The notes beneath the pieces were generated by a model that was not told the DNA's origin, made no database searches, and saw only the letters and a list, made by a program, of their open reading frames with translations. The position numbers and the translations under genes are program-made. From positions 112,378,501-112,442,500 of the forward strand of contig NC_091245.1 of assembly GCF_042477335.2 (NCBI RefSeq): a stretch of 64,000 bases of DNA, written 5' to 3'. The stretch is from Ovis canadensis. Taxonomy: Eukaryota > Chordata > Mammalia > Artiodactyla > Bovidae. This document shows positions 9,698 through 22,697 of the stretch, one piece after another; within the stretch, counting starts at the first letter, position 1, and each line of letters opens with the position of its first letter.

Positions 9698-10650
9698 CAA
9701 GCAAAAGTTAGATTTTGAGAAAGAAATAAGCCAAATAACCAAGTAGCATAAAAAGGCTCCAAATCCATCCACCTGTATGGCCATAGATTTGACCTTAGAA
9801 ACACTGTTAAGTGGAAAGAGAATGGAGGCTACCACAATTTAAGTGAGAAACAGGGGAAAGTTATAAGATGACAATGCTGTACAAATAGTTGAAAGCATGG
9901 GAGAAGATGCACAAGACTACAGTTGCAACCCCTTGGCTATGTTACGTCAACAGTCTTTTTCTTTTTTTTTTTTTAATGATACTAGGCCTTGGTTTCCTGA
10001 TTTGTAAAATGAGGACAACCATGTGTGTTCTGCACATTCAATTAGAATGTTTGTAAACACATTGTTTTCACGATTTGTCTGTAAACAAATTGTTTATAAG
10101 CAAAGTGCTTGATACACTGACAGCATAGCACACCATAAATGTTAGTTCTTAATATTATCATCATTAAGAAGTGAATAATAAATAGCATTTGAACAACATT
10201 AATGATCAGGAAACTATCCACCAGAGGGCAACTGATGGTGAAATATCAGGTACTGGTAACACTAAGATATAATTATCATTTATTGATTGTAACAATTTAG
10301 AATTTGTTTCTAAGACTGTGTTAAATACTTCCTAATGAGAAACAGTTGAAGAAATAGGGGTGATTAGCTTGGAAAGGAGGAAATCTGGTGAGAAGGGCTG
10401 GGATTAAGACAACAAATGGAACAATGTAATAACTATGGTCAGATATTGAAACACTGTTGTTTGGATGATGGCATCAAGGTGTGTCTATAAGGCCAAACTA
10501 GTCACCAAGGATCTTGTTCCAGGAAGCTGACTTCAGTTCAACATTCAGATTGCCTCTGCTCCCCCTGCCTCTACTTACAAGCGTTTCATTCCACAAGGAC
10601 TTCACCTGGACCTCTGGAAAGCAGATGTAGTTGTGGAAATGTCTCATTTT
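9698..10650. other. unannotated intergenic sequence
   Basis: A T-run at 9961-9974; otherwise no recognised repeat, exon or RNA. Confidence 0.4.
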
Positions 10651-10709
10651 GTAGTTGAATCTTTTTTTAATATAAATTTATTTATTTTAATTGGAGGTAG
10701 TTGAATCTT
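10651..10709 (-). mobile_element. 33-bp L1 insertion with 13-bp target duplication
   Basis: GTAGTTGAATCTT occurs at 10651-10663 and 10697-10709. Between them are only 33 bp: a T-run and the complement of the extreme L1 3' end (TTTATTTATTTTAATTGGAG). Confidence 0.85.
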
Positions 10710-11399
10710 GAATGTACCCAAAGTTTTTATTTATTTATTTTATATTTTATTTTTTCTTTTTTCCCAGTGATATTACTTATTTTTATTTTGCTATAAACCA
10801 TACAGAACATTTTTTATAAATTTGTCATTGTTTTGTTTATTATATATATAGAAACCTAACTCCTAACTTACTACCACATAAATGCTACTGTGCAGAATTT
10901 TAATGGCAAGCAATAAACAGCATTGCTAATAAAATAGGTGATATTTTAACAATTGTGTACATTTATGTTAGTTAAACAATTGTTAGCTTGATTTCACACA
11001 TATATTTGATTTTAAGTATTATGAAGGTCTTTTTTTTCACTTTTTGTTTTTTTTTTAATTTTAATTTTTACTTTACTTTATTTTACAGTACTGTATTGGT
11101 TTTGCCATACATTGACATGAATCCACCACAAGTGTACATGAGTTCCCAAACATGAATCCCCCTCCCACCTCCCACCCCATATCATCTCTCTGGATCATCC
11201 CAGTGCACCAGCCCCAAGCATCCTGTATCCTGCATCGAACATAGACTGGCGATTCGTTTCTTACATGATAGTTTGCATGTTTCAATGCCATTCTCCCAAA
11301 TCATCCCACCCTCTCCCTCTCCCTCAGAGTCCAAAAGTCTGCTCTACACATCTGTGTCTCTTTTGCTATCTCGCATACAGGGTCATCATTACTATCTTT

Positions 11400-14300
11400 C
11401 TAAATTCCATATATATGTGTTAGTATACTGTATTGGTGTTTTTCTATCTGGCTTACTTCACTCTGTATAATCAGCTCCAGTTTCATCCATCTCATTAGAA
11501 CTGATTCAAATGTATTCTTTTTAATGGCTGAGTAATACTCCATTGTGTATATGTGCCACAGCTTTCTTATCCATTCATCTGCTGATGGACATCTAGGTTG
11601 TTTCCATGTCCTGGCTATTATAAACAGTGCTGCCATGAACATTGGGGTACACGTGTCTCTTTCCATTCTGGTTTCCTCAGTGTGTATGCCCAGCAGTGGG
11701 ATTGCTGGGTCATAAGGCAGTTCTATTTGCAATTTTTTAAGGAATCTCCACACTGTTCTCCATAGTGGCTGTACTAGTTTGCATTCCCACCAACAGTGTA
11801 AGAGGGTTCCCTTTTCTCCACACCCTCTCCAGCATTTATTGCTTGTAGCCTTTTGGATCACAGCCATTCTGACTGGTGTGAAGTGGTACATCATTGTGGT
11901 CTTGATTTGCATTTCTCTGATAACGAGTGATGTTGAGCATCTTTTCATGTGTTTGTCAGCCATCCGTATGTCTTCTTTGGAGAAATGTCTATTTAGTTCT
12001 TTGGCCCATTTTTTGATTGGGTCTTTTATTTTTCTGGAATTGAGCTGCAGGAGTTGCTTGTGTATTTTTGAGATTAGTTGTTTGTCAGTTGCTTCATTTG
12101 CTATTATTTTCTCCCATTCAGAAGGCTGTCTTTTCACCTTGCTTATATTTTCCTTTGTTGTGCAGAAGTTTTAAATTTTAATTAGATCCCATTTGTTTAT
12201 TTTTGCTTTTATTTCCAGAATTCTGGGAGGTGGATCATAGAGGATCCTGCTGTGATTTATGTCGGAGAATGTTTTGCCTATATTCTCCTCTAGGAGTTTT
12301 ATAGTTTCTGGTCTTACTTTTAGATCTTTAATCCATTTTGAGTTTATTTTTGTGTGTGGTGTTAGAAAGTGATCTAGTTTCATTCTTTTACAAGTGGTTG
12401 ACCAGTGTTCTCAGCACCACTTGTTAAAGAGATTGTCTTTTCTCCACTGCATATTCTTGCCTCCTTTGTCAAAGATAAGGTGTCCATAGGTGTGTAGATT
12501 TATCTCTGGGCTTTCTATTTTGTTCCATTGAGCTACATTTCTGTCTTTGTGCAAGTACCATACTGTCTTGATGACTGTGGCTTTATAGTAGAGCCTGAAG
12601 TCACGCAGGTTGATTCCTTCAGTTCCATTCTTCTTTCTCAAGATTGCTTTGCTTATTCGAGGTTTTTTGTAGTTCCATACAAATTGTGAAATTATTTGTT
12701 CTAGCTCTGTGAAAAATACCGCTGGTAGCTTGATAGGGATTGCATTGAATCTGTAGATTGCTTCGGGTAGTATACTCATTTTCACTATATTGATTCTTCA
12801 GATTAATGAACATGGTATATTTCTCCATCTATTAGTGTCCTCTTTGATTTGTTTCACCAGTGTTTGTAGTTTTCTATATATAGGTCTTTAGTTTCTTTAG
12901 GTAGATATATTCCTAAGTATTTTATTCTTTTCATTGCAATGGTGAATGGAATGTTTCCTTAATTTCTTTTTCTACTTTCTCATTATTAGTGTATAGGAAT
13001 GCAAGGGATTTCTGTGTGTTGATTTTATATCCTGCAACTTTACTATATTCATTGATTAGCTCTAGTAATTTTCTGGTGGAGTCTTTAGGGTTTTCTATGT
13101 AGAGGATCATGTCATCTGCAAACAGCAAGAGTTTTACTTCTTCGTTTCCAATTTGGATTCCTTTTATTTCTTTTTCTGCTCTGATTGCTGTGGCCAAAAC
13201 TTCCAGAACTATGTTGAATAGTAGTGGTGAAAGTGGGCACCCTTGTCTTGTTCCTGACTTTAGGGGAAATGCTTTCCATTTTTCACCATTGAGGATAATG
13301 TTTGCTATGGGTTTGTCATATATAGCTTTTATTGTTTTGAGGCATGTTCCTTCTATTCCTGCTTTCTGGAGAGTTTTTATCATACATGGATGTTGAATTT
13401 TGTCAAAGGCCTTCTCTGTGTCTATTTGCATTTATTTTTCAATTTGTTAATGTGGTGAATTACATTGATTGATTTGCGGATATTGAAGAATCCTTGCATC
13501 CCTGGGATAAAGCCCACTTGGTCATTGTGTATGATCTTTTTGTGTTGTTGGATTCTGATTGCTAGAATTTTATTGAGGATTTTTGCATCTATGTTCATCA
13601 GTGATATTGGCCTGTAGTTTTCTTTTTTTTGTGACATCTTTGTCAGGTTTTGGTATTAGGGTGATGGTGGGCTCATAGAATGAGTTTAGAAGTTTACCTT
13701 CCTCTGAAACTTTCTGGAAGAGTTTGAGTAGGATAGGTGTTAGCTCTTCTCGAAATTTTTGGTAGAATTCAGCTGTGAAGCCGTCTGGACCTGGGCTTTT
13801 GTTTGCTGGAAGATTTCTGATTACAGTTTCAATTTCCATGCTTGTGATGGGTCTGTTAAGATTTTCTATTTCTTCCTGGTTCAGTTTTGGAAAGTTGTAC
13901 TTTTCTAAGAATTTGTCCATTTCTTCCACATTGTCCATTTAATTGGCATATGATTGCTGATAGTAGTCTCTTATGATCTTTTGTATTTCTGTGTTGTCTG
14001 TTGTGATCTCTCCGTTTTCATTTCTAATTTTGTTGATTTGATTCTTCTTCCTTTGTTTCTTGATGAGTCTGGCTAATGGTTTGTCAATTTTATTTATCTT
14101 CTCAAAGAACCAGCTTTTGGCTTTGTTGATTTTTGCTATGGTCTCTTTTGATTCTTTTGCATTTATTTCTGCCCTAATTTTTAAGATTTTCTTTCCTTCT
14201 ACTAGCTCTCGGGTTCTTCATTTCTTCCTTTTCTAGTTGCTTTAGGTGTAGAGTTAGGTTATTTATTTGACTTTTTTCTTGTTTCTTGAGGTATGCCTGT

Positions 14301-15202
14301 ATTGCTATGAACTTTCCTCTTAGCACTGTTTTTATAGTTTCCCACAGGTTTTGGGTCATTGTGTTTTCATTTTCATTTGCTTCTATGCATATTTTGATTT
14401 CTCTTTTGATTTCTTTTGTGATTTTTTGGTTATTCAGAAGCGTGTTGTTCAGCCTCCATATGTCGGAATTTTTAATAGTTTTTCTCCTGTAATTGAGATC
14501 TAATCTTACTGCATTGTGGTTAGAAAAGATGCTTGGCACGATTTAGATTTTTTTGAATTTATCATGGTTAGATTTATGGCCCAGGATGTGATCTGTCCTG
14601 GAGAAGGTTCTGTGAGCACTTGAGAAAAAGGTGAACTTCATTGTTTTGGGGTGAAATGTCCTATAGATATCAATTAGGTCTAACTGGTCTATTGTATCAT
14701 TTAAATTTTGTGTTTCTTTGTTAATTTTCTGTTTAGTTGATCTGTTCATAGGTGTGAGTGGGGTATTAAAGTCTGTCACTATTATTGTGTTATTGTTAAT
14801 TTCCTCTTTCATACTTGTTAGCATTTGTCTTACATATTGTGGGGCTCCTATATTGGGTGCATATGTATTTATAATTGTTATATCTTCTTCTTGGATTGAT
14901 CCTTTGATCATTATGTAGTGGCCTTCTTTGTCTCTTTTCACAGGCTTTGTCTTAAAGTCTATTTTATTGGATAAGAGTATTGCCACTCTTGCTTCCTTTT
15001 GGTCTCTATTTGCGTGAAATATCTTTTTCCAGCCCTTCACTTTCAGTCTGTATGTGTCCCTTGTTTTGAGGTGGGTCTCTTGTCGGCAGCATATATAAGG
15101 GTCTTGTTTTTGTATCCATTCAGCCAGTCTTTGTCTTTTGGTCGGGGCATTCAACCCATTTACATTTAAGGTAATTATTGATAAGTATGATCCCATTGCC
15201 AT
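11400..15202 (-). pseudogene. L1 ORF2 (endonuclease-reverse transcriptase), broken
   Basis: Starts MAMGSYLSIITLNVNGLNAP, the L1 endonuclease start; RQETHL, INTYAPN and SRTDHIL follow. The usual GDFNTP reads TDFNTP. The frame then breaks into at least six open segments (14543-15202, 14174-14539, 13570-13938, 13422-13637, 12931-13431, 12411-12785, 12171-12383, 11400-12137). The RT signature [12 protein letters not shown] is in 12931-13431 and the C-terminal Cys/His knuckle [18 protein letters not shown] in 11400-12137. Length matches an L1 ORF2 of about 1270 codons. Not able to make a full protein. Confidence 0.92.
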
Positions 15203-15253
15203 TTACTTTATTGTCTTGGGTTCGGGTTTATACACCCTTTTTGTGTTTCCTGT

Positions 15254-16183
15254 CTAGAGAAGATCCTTTAGCATTTGTTGGAGAGCTGGTTTGGTGGTGT
15301 TGAATTCTCTCAGCTTTTGCTTGTCTGTAAAGCTTTTGATTTCTCCTTCATATTTGAATGAGATCCTTGCTGGGTACAGTAATCTGGGCTGTAGGTTATT
15401 TTCTTTCATCACTTTAAGTATGTCTTGCCATTCCCTCTTGGCCTGAAGAGTTTCTATTGAAAGATCTGCAGTTGTCCTTATGGGAATCCCCTTGTGTGTT
15501 ATTTGTTGTTTTTCCCTTGCTGCTTTTAATATTTGTCCTTTGTGTTTGGTCTTTGTTAATTTGATTAATACGTGTCTTGGGGTGTTTTGCCTTGGGTTTA
15601 TCCTATTTGGAACTCTCTGGGTTTCTTGGGTGATTATTTCCTTCCCCATTTTAGGGAAGTTTTCAATTATTATCTCCTCAAGGATTTTCTCATCGCCTTT
15701 CTTTTTGTCTTCTTCTTCTGGGACTCTTATAATTCGAATGTTGGAGTATATTCGAATGTTCATATTGTCCTGGAGGTCTCTGAGATTGTCATCATTTCTT
15801 TTAATTCTTTTTTCTTTTTTCCTCTCTGATTCATTTATTTCTACCATTCTATCTTCTATTTCACTAATCCTATCTTCTGCCTCCATTATTCTACCATTTG
15901 TTGCCTCCAGAGTGTTTCTGATCTCATTTATTGCATTATTCATTATATATTGACTCTTTTTTATTTCTTCTAGGTCTTTGTTAAACTTTTCTTGCATCTT
16001 CTCAATCCTTGTGTCCAGGCTATTTATCTGTGATTCTATTTTTATTTCAAGATTTTGGATCATTTTCACTATCAATATTTGAAATTCTTTATCAGGTAGA
16101 TTCCCTATATCTTCCTCTTTTGTTTGGTTTGGTGGGCATTTCTCCTGTTCCTTTACCTGCTGAATATTCCTCTGTCTCTTCCT
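15254..16183 (-). pseudogene. L1 ORF1, open frame but ATG lost
   Basis: The frame is open for 309 codons plus stop: basic N-terminus, coiled coil rich in E/K/I (IEKMQEKFNKDLEEIKK, EAEDRISEIEDRM), then the RNA-binding part (RIIRVPEEEDKK ... ILKAAREKQQITHKG ... RPARISFKYEGEIK-like end). At the start position, where copy B (27774) has ATG, this copy reads AGG (complement of 16181-16183). The next in-frame ATG is about 40 codons in. ORF1 proteins are trimeric RNA chaperones that coat L1 RNA. Confidence 0.85.
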
Positions 16184-18835
16184 CTTGGTTGTATTGCTGT
16201 GTTTGGGGTGGCCTTTCTATATTCTGGGAATTTGTGGTGTTCTCTTTATTATGGAGCTTCCTCACTGTGGGTGGGGTTGTATCAGTGGCTTGTCAAGGTT
16301 TCTTGGTTAGGGAGGCTTGTGTTGGAGTTCTAGTGGGTGGAGCTGGATTTCTTCTTTCTGGAGTGCAATGGAATGACCAGTAATGGGTTATGAGACATCA
16401 ATTGTTTGGAGTAACTTTGAGCCGCCTGTATATTGAAGCTCAGGGGTGTGTTCCTGTGTTGCTGGAGAATTAGCGTGGTATGTCTTGCTCTGGAACCTGT
16501 TGGCCCTTGGGTGGTGCTTGGTTTCAGTGTCGGTATGGAGGCGTTTGATGAGTTCCTATCGAATAATGTTCCCTGGATTCAGGAGTTACTCTGATATTCT
16601 CAGGATTTGGACTTAAGCCTCCTGCTTCTGGTTTTCAGTTTTATTTTTACAGTAGCCTCTAGACTTCTCCATCTATACAGCACCGATGATAAAACATCTA
16701 GGTTAAAGATGAAAGGTTTCTCCACATTGAGGGACACCCAGAGACGTTCACTGAGTTACATGGAGAAGAGAAGAGGGAGGGGGTAGTTAGAGGTGACTGG
16801 AATGAGATGAGGTGGGATCAAAAGAGGAGAGAGCAAGCTGGCCAGTAATCACTTCCTTATGTGCCCGCCACAGTCTGGACCGCTCAGAGGTATTCACGGA
16901 GTTATACAGGGAGGAGGAGAGAGAGGAAGTAGACAGAGGTGGCCAGGAGGATAAAAGAGGGAAATGAAAAGGAGAGAGACAGATCCAGCCAGTAACCAGT
17001 TCCCTGAGTGTTCTCCACCGTCTGGAACACACAGAGATTCACAGAGCTGGGTAGAGAAGAGAAGGGGGAGGGAAGAGACAGAGGCCACCTGGTAAAGAAA
17101 AAGGAGAGTCCAAAGGAGGAGAGAGTGGTCAAGGTAGTAATCTCGCTGTCAGGTAAAATTGGGTACTGAAGATTGGGTTTTTAAATGTACAAAATTGACA
17201 ACAAAAACCAAAAAGCAAAGATTAAAAATCTAGAATAGAGGTTGGATTTTCAAAAATACAATATTAAAGAAAAGAAGAAGGAAAAAAAAGAAAAAGAAAA
17301 AAGCCACAATAATTATTAAACAACAACAACAACAACCACACATAGACTATATATGCGTTTGCTTTAAAAAATAGGGTCTTTTTCTTTTGAAAAGTAATAG
17401 TAGGTTATAGAAATAAGAATTAAAGGAGAAATAGAGGACTTAACAATTTTAAACAGTTAGAAAAAAAAGAAGAAGAAAAAACAACCACACAACAACATCA
17501 ACAAAAAACAACAACAAAAAAGAAATAGTAAAGATATTTCTGGCCCTTTCTCTGGTGGTGTGGGCAGTGTGGGGTCACTTCCAAGGCGGTTCCCTCTGCT
17601 TAACTTCTGTTTGCTGGTCTCTTCAGTGTCTGATTTCCGTCCTGACACAGTGGGAGTGGTGGTGGACACTTTTTTTTTTTTTAAGCTCACTTGTTCAGTC
17701 ACGCTGTGGGGAGGGAGGGATGCTGCAAACAAATAACACTGTCGTGTGCATGCAGTGTCTCAGCCCCGCTGGGCCTGCCCCTGCTTGCAGCGCACAAACC
17801 GCTCAGGGTCTATGTTGCTCCGCTGGAAACCGTCTGAGGCCGGCCCTAGGCTGCATGCACCTCCCCAGTCTAAGCCGCTCAGGTTTGGCGCTCAGGTAGC
17901 CCTCAGAGGGACAGATTCGGTTGGGACTGCGTTTTGTGCCCTTCCCAGGTTCGAGTAGCTCAGGTGTTTGGCTAGCGCGGTCACTGAGACTTATCGCCTT
18001 TCCTGTCTCTGTTGCTCAGTTTTCTGGGTGTACCGCTGGCGCCCCTTGTGAGGCAGATGGTGACTGTCCAGCACCCCCAGAAGCCTTAGCAAAGAAGCCT
18101 GCTTGCAGTTTGGTAGGTAAAGTCTCCCCAGGGCTGCGATTGCCCCCTTCCAGCCCTTATGGCTCTGACTGCCTGTCCCCGGTGGGGGATGGTCTGCAGC
18201 TGGGTATTCCATTCCGTCCTTTGTTCTGTGCATGGTCCTGGGTGTCTTATGTTCAAGCTTTTCACATGGTAGCTATCCCACAGTCTGGTTTGCTAGCCCA
18301 AGTTAGTTCGTTCTGGTTAGTGCAGGGCGTTCCTGCCCAATTCTTAAAAAGCACTGCAGCCCGCGCCTCCTGCCCCTCCCTGCCCTGCCCCCACTTGCTA
18401 GTGGTGGATGCAGGCGTCTGCGCTGCTTTTCTGCTGGGGGAGTTACTGTTGGGCTTGTAATCTGTTTGTTTTAATTATTTATTTATTTTTCCTTCCTGTT
18501 ATGTTGCCCTCTGTGCTTCCAAGGCTCCCCACAGACTCAGCAGGGAGTGTTTCCTGGTGTTTGGCAACCTGTCTTCTTAAGATTCCCTTCCCGGGACAGG
18601 ATTCCCTTCCCTGGACAGAGCTCCCTCCCCACCTCCTTTGTCTCTTTTTTCATCTTTTATATTTTTTCCTACCTTTTTTTGAAGACAATGATCTGCTTTT
18701 CTGAGTGCCTGATGTCCTCTGCCAGCATTCAGAAGTTGTTTTGTGGAGTTTGCTCAGCGTTGAAATATTCTTTTGATGAATTTGTGAGGGAGAAAGTGGT
18801 CTTCCCGTCCTATTCCTCCGCCATCTTAGGACCGC
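16184..18835 (-). promoter_or_regulatory. L1 copy A 5' UTR
   Basis: About 2.65 kb between ORF1 and the L1 5' end, with GA-rich and GC-rich blocks. Holds the internal promoter in this family by analogy; no element was mapped. Confidence 0.6.
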
Positions 18836-18877
18836 CTATTTTTTCTATTTTTATTTTATTTTTCTAATTTTTTCCCT

Positions 18878-19048
18878 GAGTTGTTTTTATTTTTTTTAAT
18901 TTTATTTTTTTACTTTATAATACTGTATTGGTTTTGCCATACATTGACATGAATCCACCACAGGTGTACATGAGTTCCCAACCCTGAATCCCCCTCCCAC
19001 CACCCTCCGCATATCATCTCTCTGGGTCATCCCAGTGCACCAGCCTCA
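18878..19048 (-). mobile_element. L1 3'-end fragment
   Basis: Same 3'-UTR sequence as 11060-11210 (ATACTGTATTGGTTTTGCC), truncated at CCAGCCTC. It abuts the 5' side of L1 copy A. Confidence 0.85.
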
Positions 19049-20094
19049 AATTCTCTGTTTCATTGTTTGAAATTCTCCCAGCTACCTAGTGTGTGATGCC
19101 ATGAACTTAGAGGTTGTTTATCTAATAGATTTTGTTTTTCAAGTTGGCTTTAAAAACCATCAGCTGCCTGTGGGTAACCTAAAATGATAAGTATCAGAGG
19201 AGGAGGGGATAAATTCTGCAACAATTTTGATATTCTCAGCTTTCAGGCTGAAATGAAAAGAATCAATAACTTTTTATATCAACACATGGAAATCTATTTT
19301 AGGGTCATAAAAAACAAAGATGCTTATGTTTAACTGTTAATCAGAGAGAGAGTGTGTGAAACACCTGAAGTTCACAAGTGCTCTCTCTAGTTGTTTGAGA
19401 AAGATTCATGTGAAAAACAGCAAGCCCCCTACACAAACACATACACACACTCATGTGCACATCCTCCTTAAGGTATTTGCTCAGAGTCCATTATTAGCAT
19501 CTAATCCATAATTTCATTGCATAGGGACAGATTCAATTCTTAGATAAAACTCATTTTTTCTTCTTTCCTCATCTCTCTTATTCTTTTTCTCTTCTATTTT
19601 TTTCAAAAATTATTTGAGGGGAAGAGAACTAATTTAAAACTATAAGATCAATGCTAGTTTAGAAAGTATATTCTTCTAAAAAATTCCAGCAACCTGGAAT
19701 TAGAAACAGATACAAATGAGAAACTGATGAAATTCTGTGACTATGTAGCAGGAATAATTATTCTATATGTTATTATAGTTATGTGACTTACAAAAAAGTC
19801 ATAATCATGGAAATTAAGTGGAATATTTTCATAGCTCAATTGTTTTTAATAGGAGGAAAGAAAATAAAATGGTATATGGTAGAGGATATGAGGTCAGGAT
19901 ATGATACTGTGGGGATTTTTTTATAAAGCATATTTGTGTGTCTACATTACCTCAGTGATGAGGCAGAAATTGATAATGCAGGATGGCGGGGGTGGGGGGG
20001 GCGGGTGGGGAAAGGGTAGAGTCCAGAGAACAAGAATGGAGATTGACTTTTCACTCATAGTTACCATACTGTCCCTTCTGAAAGACCTATTTGT
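19049..20094. other. unannotated sequence with a G-rich tract
   Basis: No known repeat recognised except the G tract at 19986-20014. Confidence 0.4.
19986..20014 (+). other. potential G-quadruplex
   Basis: Runs of 5, 8, 3, 4 and 3 G separated by 1-3 nt. Confidence 0.65.
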
Positions 20095-20290
20095 TTTCCA
20101 GTTCTATGCCCTGACCAGTAATGCTGAAGAAGCTGAAATCGAATGGTTCTATGAAGACCTACAAGACCTTCTAGAACTAACAACCCAAAAAGATGTCATT
20201 TCATTATAGGGTACTGGAATGCAAAAGTAGGAAGTCAAGAAACACCTGGAGTAACAAGCAAATTTGGCCATGGAGTACAGAATGATACAA
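20095..20290 (+). mobile_element. BovB endonuclease-domain fragment
   Basis: Encodes LTSNAEEAEIEWFYEDLQDL and, after a frameshift, a block matching the BovB GDWNAKVG motif in which the catalytic Asp position reads Tyr (GYWNAKVG). Truncated at both ends. Confidence 0.75.
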
Positions 20291-20757
20291 TGTCAAATAC
20301 ATTGTATCTGGTTATAATTCTTTGGATATTTTGCTAAAGTTAAATGCTACAAAATTATATGCCATATTAATTCCATTCAAGTCTGGTATAGAATAAAAAT
20401 ATATCCAATTGAAAATAAGAATTTGACTCAGAAATTCTTTGCAGAAGTGCAGACGTTACAAAACATGTCTTCCACCGCCAAGTGAGATGTAGCAGTTTGC
20501 ACCATGTCAATACTGCAAAAATTTAAAACAAATTTTAAAAAGCCAGATGAATTACAAAATTTTATTCTTAGAGATATCAGCTAACTGTGAAAACAATGGG
20601 ACTCCATGACATAAAATTCCCGTGATGTAGAAGTTTTCTGAGGTGAGCTGATCATCACCAGCCATTTTTCTACCTGGAGGTAGGGGAGATTGATGTACTC
20701 CATTCACAGGCTAAATATTTAATTTGGTCCAAGTTGAGCAAGCTAGGGACAGAAAGG

Positions 20758-20779
20758 TTTTTTTTTTTTTTTTTTTTTA
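20758..20779. repeat. poly(T) run
   Basis: About 20 uninterrupted T. Confidence 0.9.
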
Positions 20780-21061
20780 CTGTGCAAATCTAGAGGGAAA
20801 ATTGGAAAACTGAGGCAGTCTCTAATACATGGCTGATTTTCTCAACATACATTTGCTTCTTTCCAGGAGTGCCTTGGATGATGATGAGTTAGACTGACAT
20901 CTTCTCAAAGAAGAGTGAACTCTTTCAGTCCTGCAGTTCTATGAAAGAGACCTACTGTGATGGTCTTTTCCCTAATTCACTTTCTAGATTTTGAAACTGT
21001 GTGGGATGGAGGCTGAAAACTAGATCTTCTGATTGTCTCTCGGATCTGAGGAGATTGATGC

Positions 21062-21142
21062 TTGTTGTTGTTCAGTCGCTCAGTTGTATCTGACTCTTTG
21101 TGACTCCTGTCCTTTCTGGTATGTTGCAGTCCATGGGGTGTA
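21062..21142 (-). mobile_element. Bov-A fragment
   Basis: TTGTTGTTCAGTCGCTCAGT start and GCAGTCCATGGGGT end. The sequence to 21354 is unclassified and may be an LTR. Confidence 0.7.
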
Positions 21143-21354
21143 GAGTGATACGTGACAGTCTCTCGATCAGAGACCTGTAGGGGCCACACCAAAGAATAGG
21201 GTAAAGCAGAGATAAATTGTCTTGTTTAAGTTGAAACTCAACCCAAACAAACTAACTCCCTGATTGCACTGAGGTGATCAGCCTTTTACCCTACCTGGCT
21301 AACAGGAAGTAAAGGGAACCCTTTCTGCTGAAAGATAACATAATCTGAAGCCTC

Positions 21355-21545
21355 TTTGGTTCTTTTACACAAACTGGTGGCTCAGCTTGCCAATGCAGGA
21401 GATGCAAGTTTGACCCCTGGGTCAGGAAGTTCATCTGGAGAAGGAAATGGCAACCTAGCCCAGTATTCTTGCCTAGGAAATTCCATGGACAGAAAAGCCC
21501 AGTGGGCTACAAAGAGTCAGACCCCATTTAGCGACTAAACAACAA
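21355..21545 (+). mobile_element. Bov-tA SINE
   Basis: Diverged tRNA head, GGAGAAGGAAATGGCAACC body and a GCGACTAAACAACAA tail. Confidence 0.8.
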
Positions 21546-21866
21546 GAATACATGACACTGAAAAAATTCTAGGCAGACAAAGCTATAATTGATAATAAAG
21601 AGAGAAAGCAGACATTAGAAACAGATCTACATATATAGGTTAAAGACTTAAAAATAACTGATTAAATAACTCTGAAGAAAATAGAGGGAAAGAAGTACAT
21701 AATAGATGAAAAGATGAAGAACTTCAATAAAGAATTTGAATCTATTAAAAAATTAATTTCATGTACTAAACCTATTAGATGATGAAATAGAAGAATATCT
21801 TTATAGCTCTGAGAGTGAGGAAATTTTTTAACCAAAATATAAAAAGCACAAATAATAAAGTGAAAA
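21546..21866 (+). mobile_element. old L1 (L1M-like), left half of split copy
   Basis: Old, stop-ridden L1 sequence ending AAAGCACAAATAATAAAGTG; it resumes at 33049 (ACTACATCAAAATTG). Together they host the nest between. Confidence 0.6.
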
Positions 21867-21898
21867 GATTGTTCTTTTTTATGGCTGAGTAATATTCC

Positions 21899-22009
<111 letters not shown>

Positions 22010-22697
22010 CTCACACCTTCCTAATCCATTTTTCTACTGATGGACATTTAGGTTGCTTCCATGTCCTGACTATTGTAGATAGTGCTACAGTGAACACTGG
22101 GGTGCATGTATCTTTTTGAATTATGGTTTTCTCTGGATATATGTTATAGGATCATATGGTAGCTCTCTTTTTAGCTTTTTAACAGCATACTGTTCTCCAT
22201 AATGACTGTACAAGTTTACATTTCCACCAACAGTGTAAGAGGGTTCCCCTTTTCCACACCCTCTCCAGTATTATTGTTTGTAGATTTTTTGGTGATGGCC
22301 ATTCTGACTGGTGTGAGGTGATACTTTATTGTAGCTTTGGGATTTTCATTTCTCTAAAAATTAATGATGTTGAGCACCTTTTCATGTACTTTTTGGCCAT
22401 CTGCGTGTTTTCTCTGGAGAAATGTCTCTTTAGGTCTTCCAATTCTTTTTTGATCAGGTTGTTTGTTTTTTAGATATTGAGCTGCATGAGCTATTTGTGT
22501 ATTTTGGATATTAATTCCTCATCAATGACTTCTTTTGCAAATATTTTCTCCCATTCTGAGGGCTGTGTTCCCATATTGTCTGTGGTTTCTTTTGCTGTAC
22601 AAAAGCTTTTCAGTTTGTGTTCCATTTGTTTATTTAATTTTTTTTTTTATTACTATAGGAGGTGGGTCAAAAAAGGTCTTCCTGTGATTTATGTCAG

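Larger units (their letters stand above)
11040..18835 (-). mobile_element. approximately full-length ruminant L1 (copy A)
   Basis: The 3' end starts at the T-rich run near 11040; the 5' end is the L1 start GGTCCTAAGATGGCGGAGG on the minus strand near 18833. About 7.8 kb: 3' UTR to 11399, ORF2 11400-15202, ORF1 15254-16183, 5' UTR to the end. No convincing target duplication is readable in the surrounding T-rich DNA. Confidence 0.9.

Noticed and set aside
1-11000. First exon of a neighbouring SLAM-family gene (CD84 in the human order)
   Set aside because: No signal-peptide exon with a donor was recognised.
15480-15953. 157-codon hydrophobic plus-strand ORF
   Set aside because: Antisense shadow of L1 ORF1; the Leu/Phe/Ser bias is the complement of Lys/Glu-rich coding.
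17921-18460. 179-codon plus-strand ORF, Cys/Pro-rich
   Set aside because: Antisense to the GC-rich L1 5' UTR; no domain.
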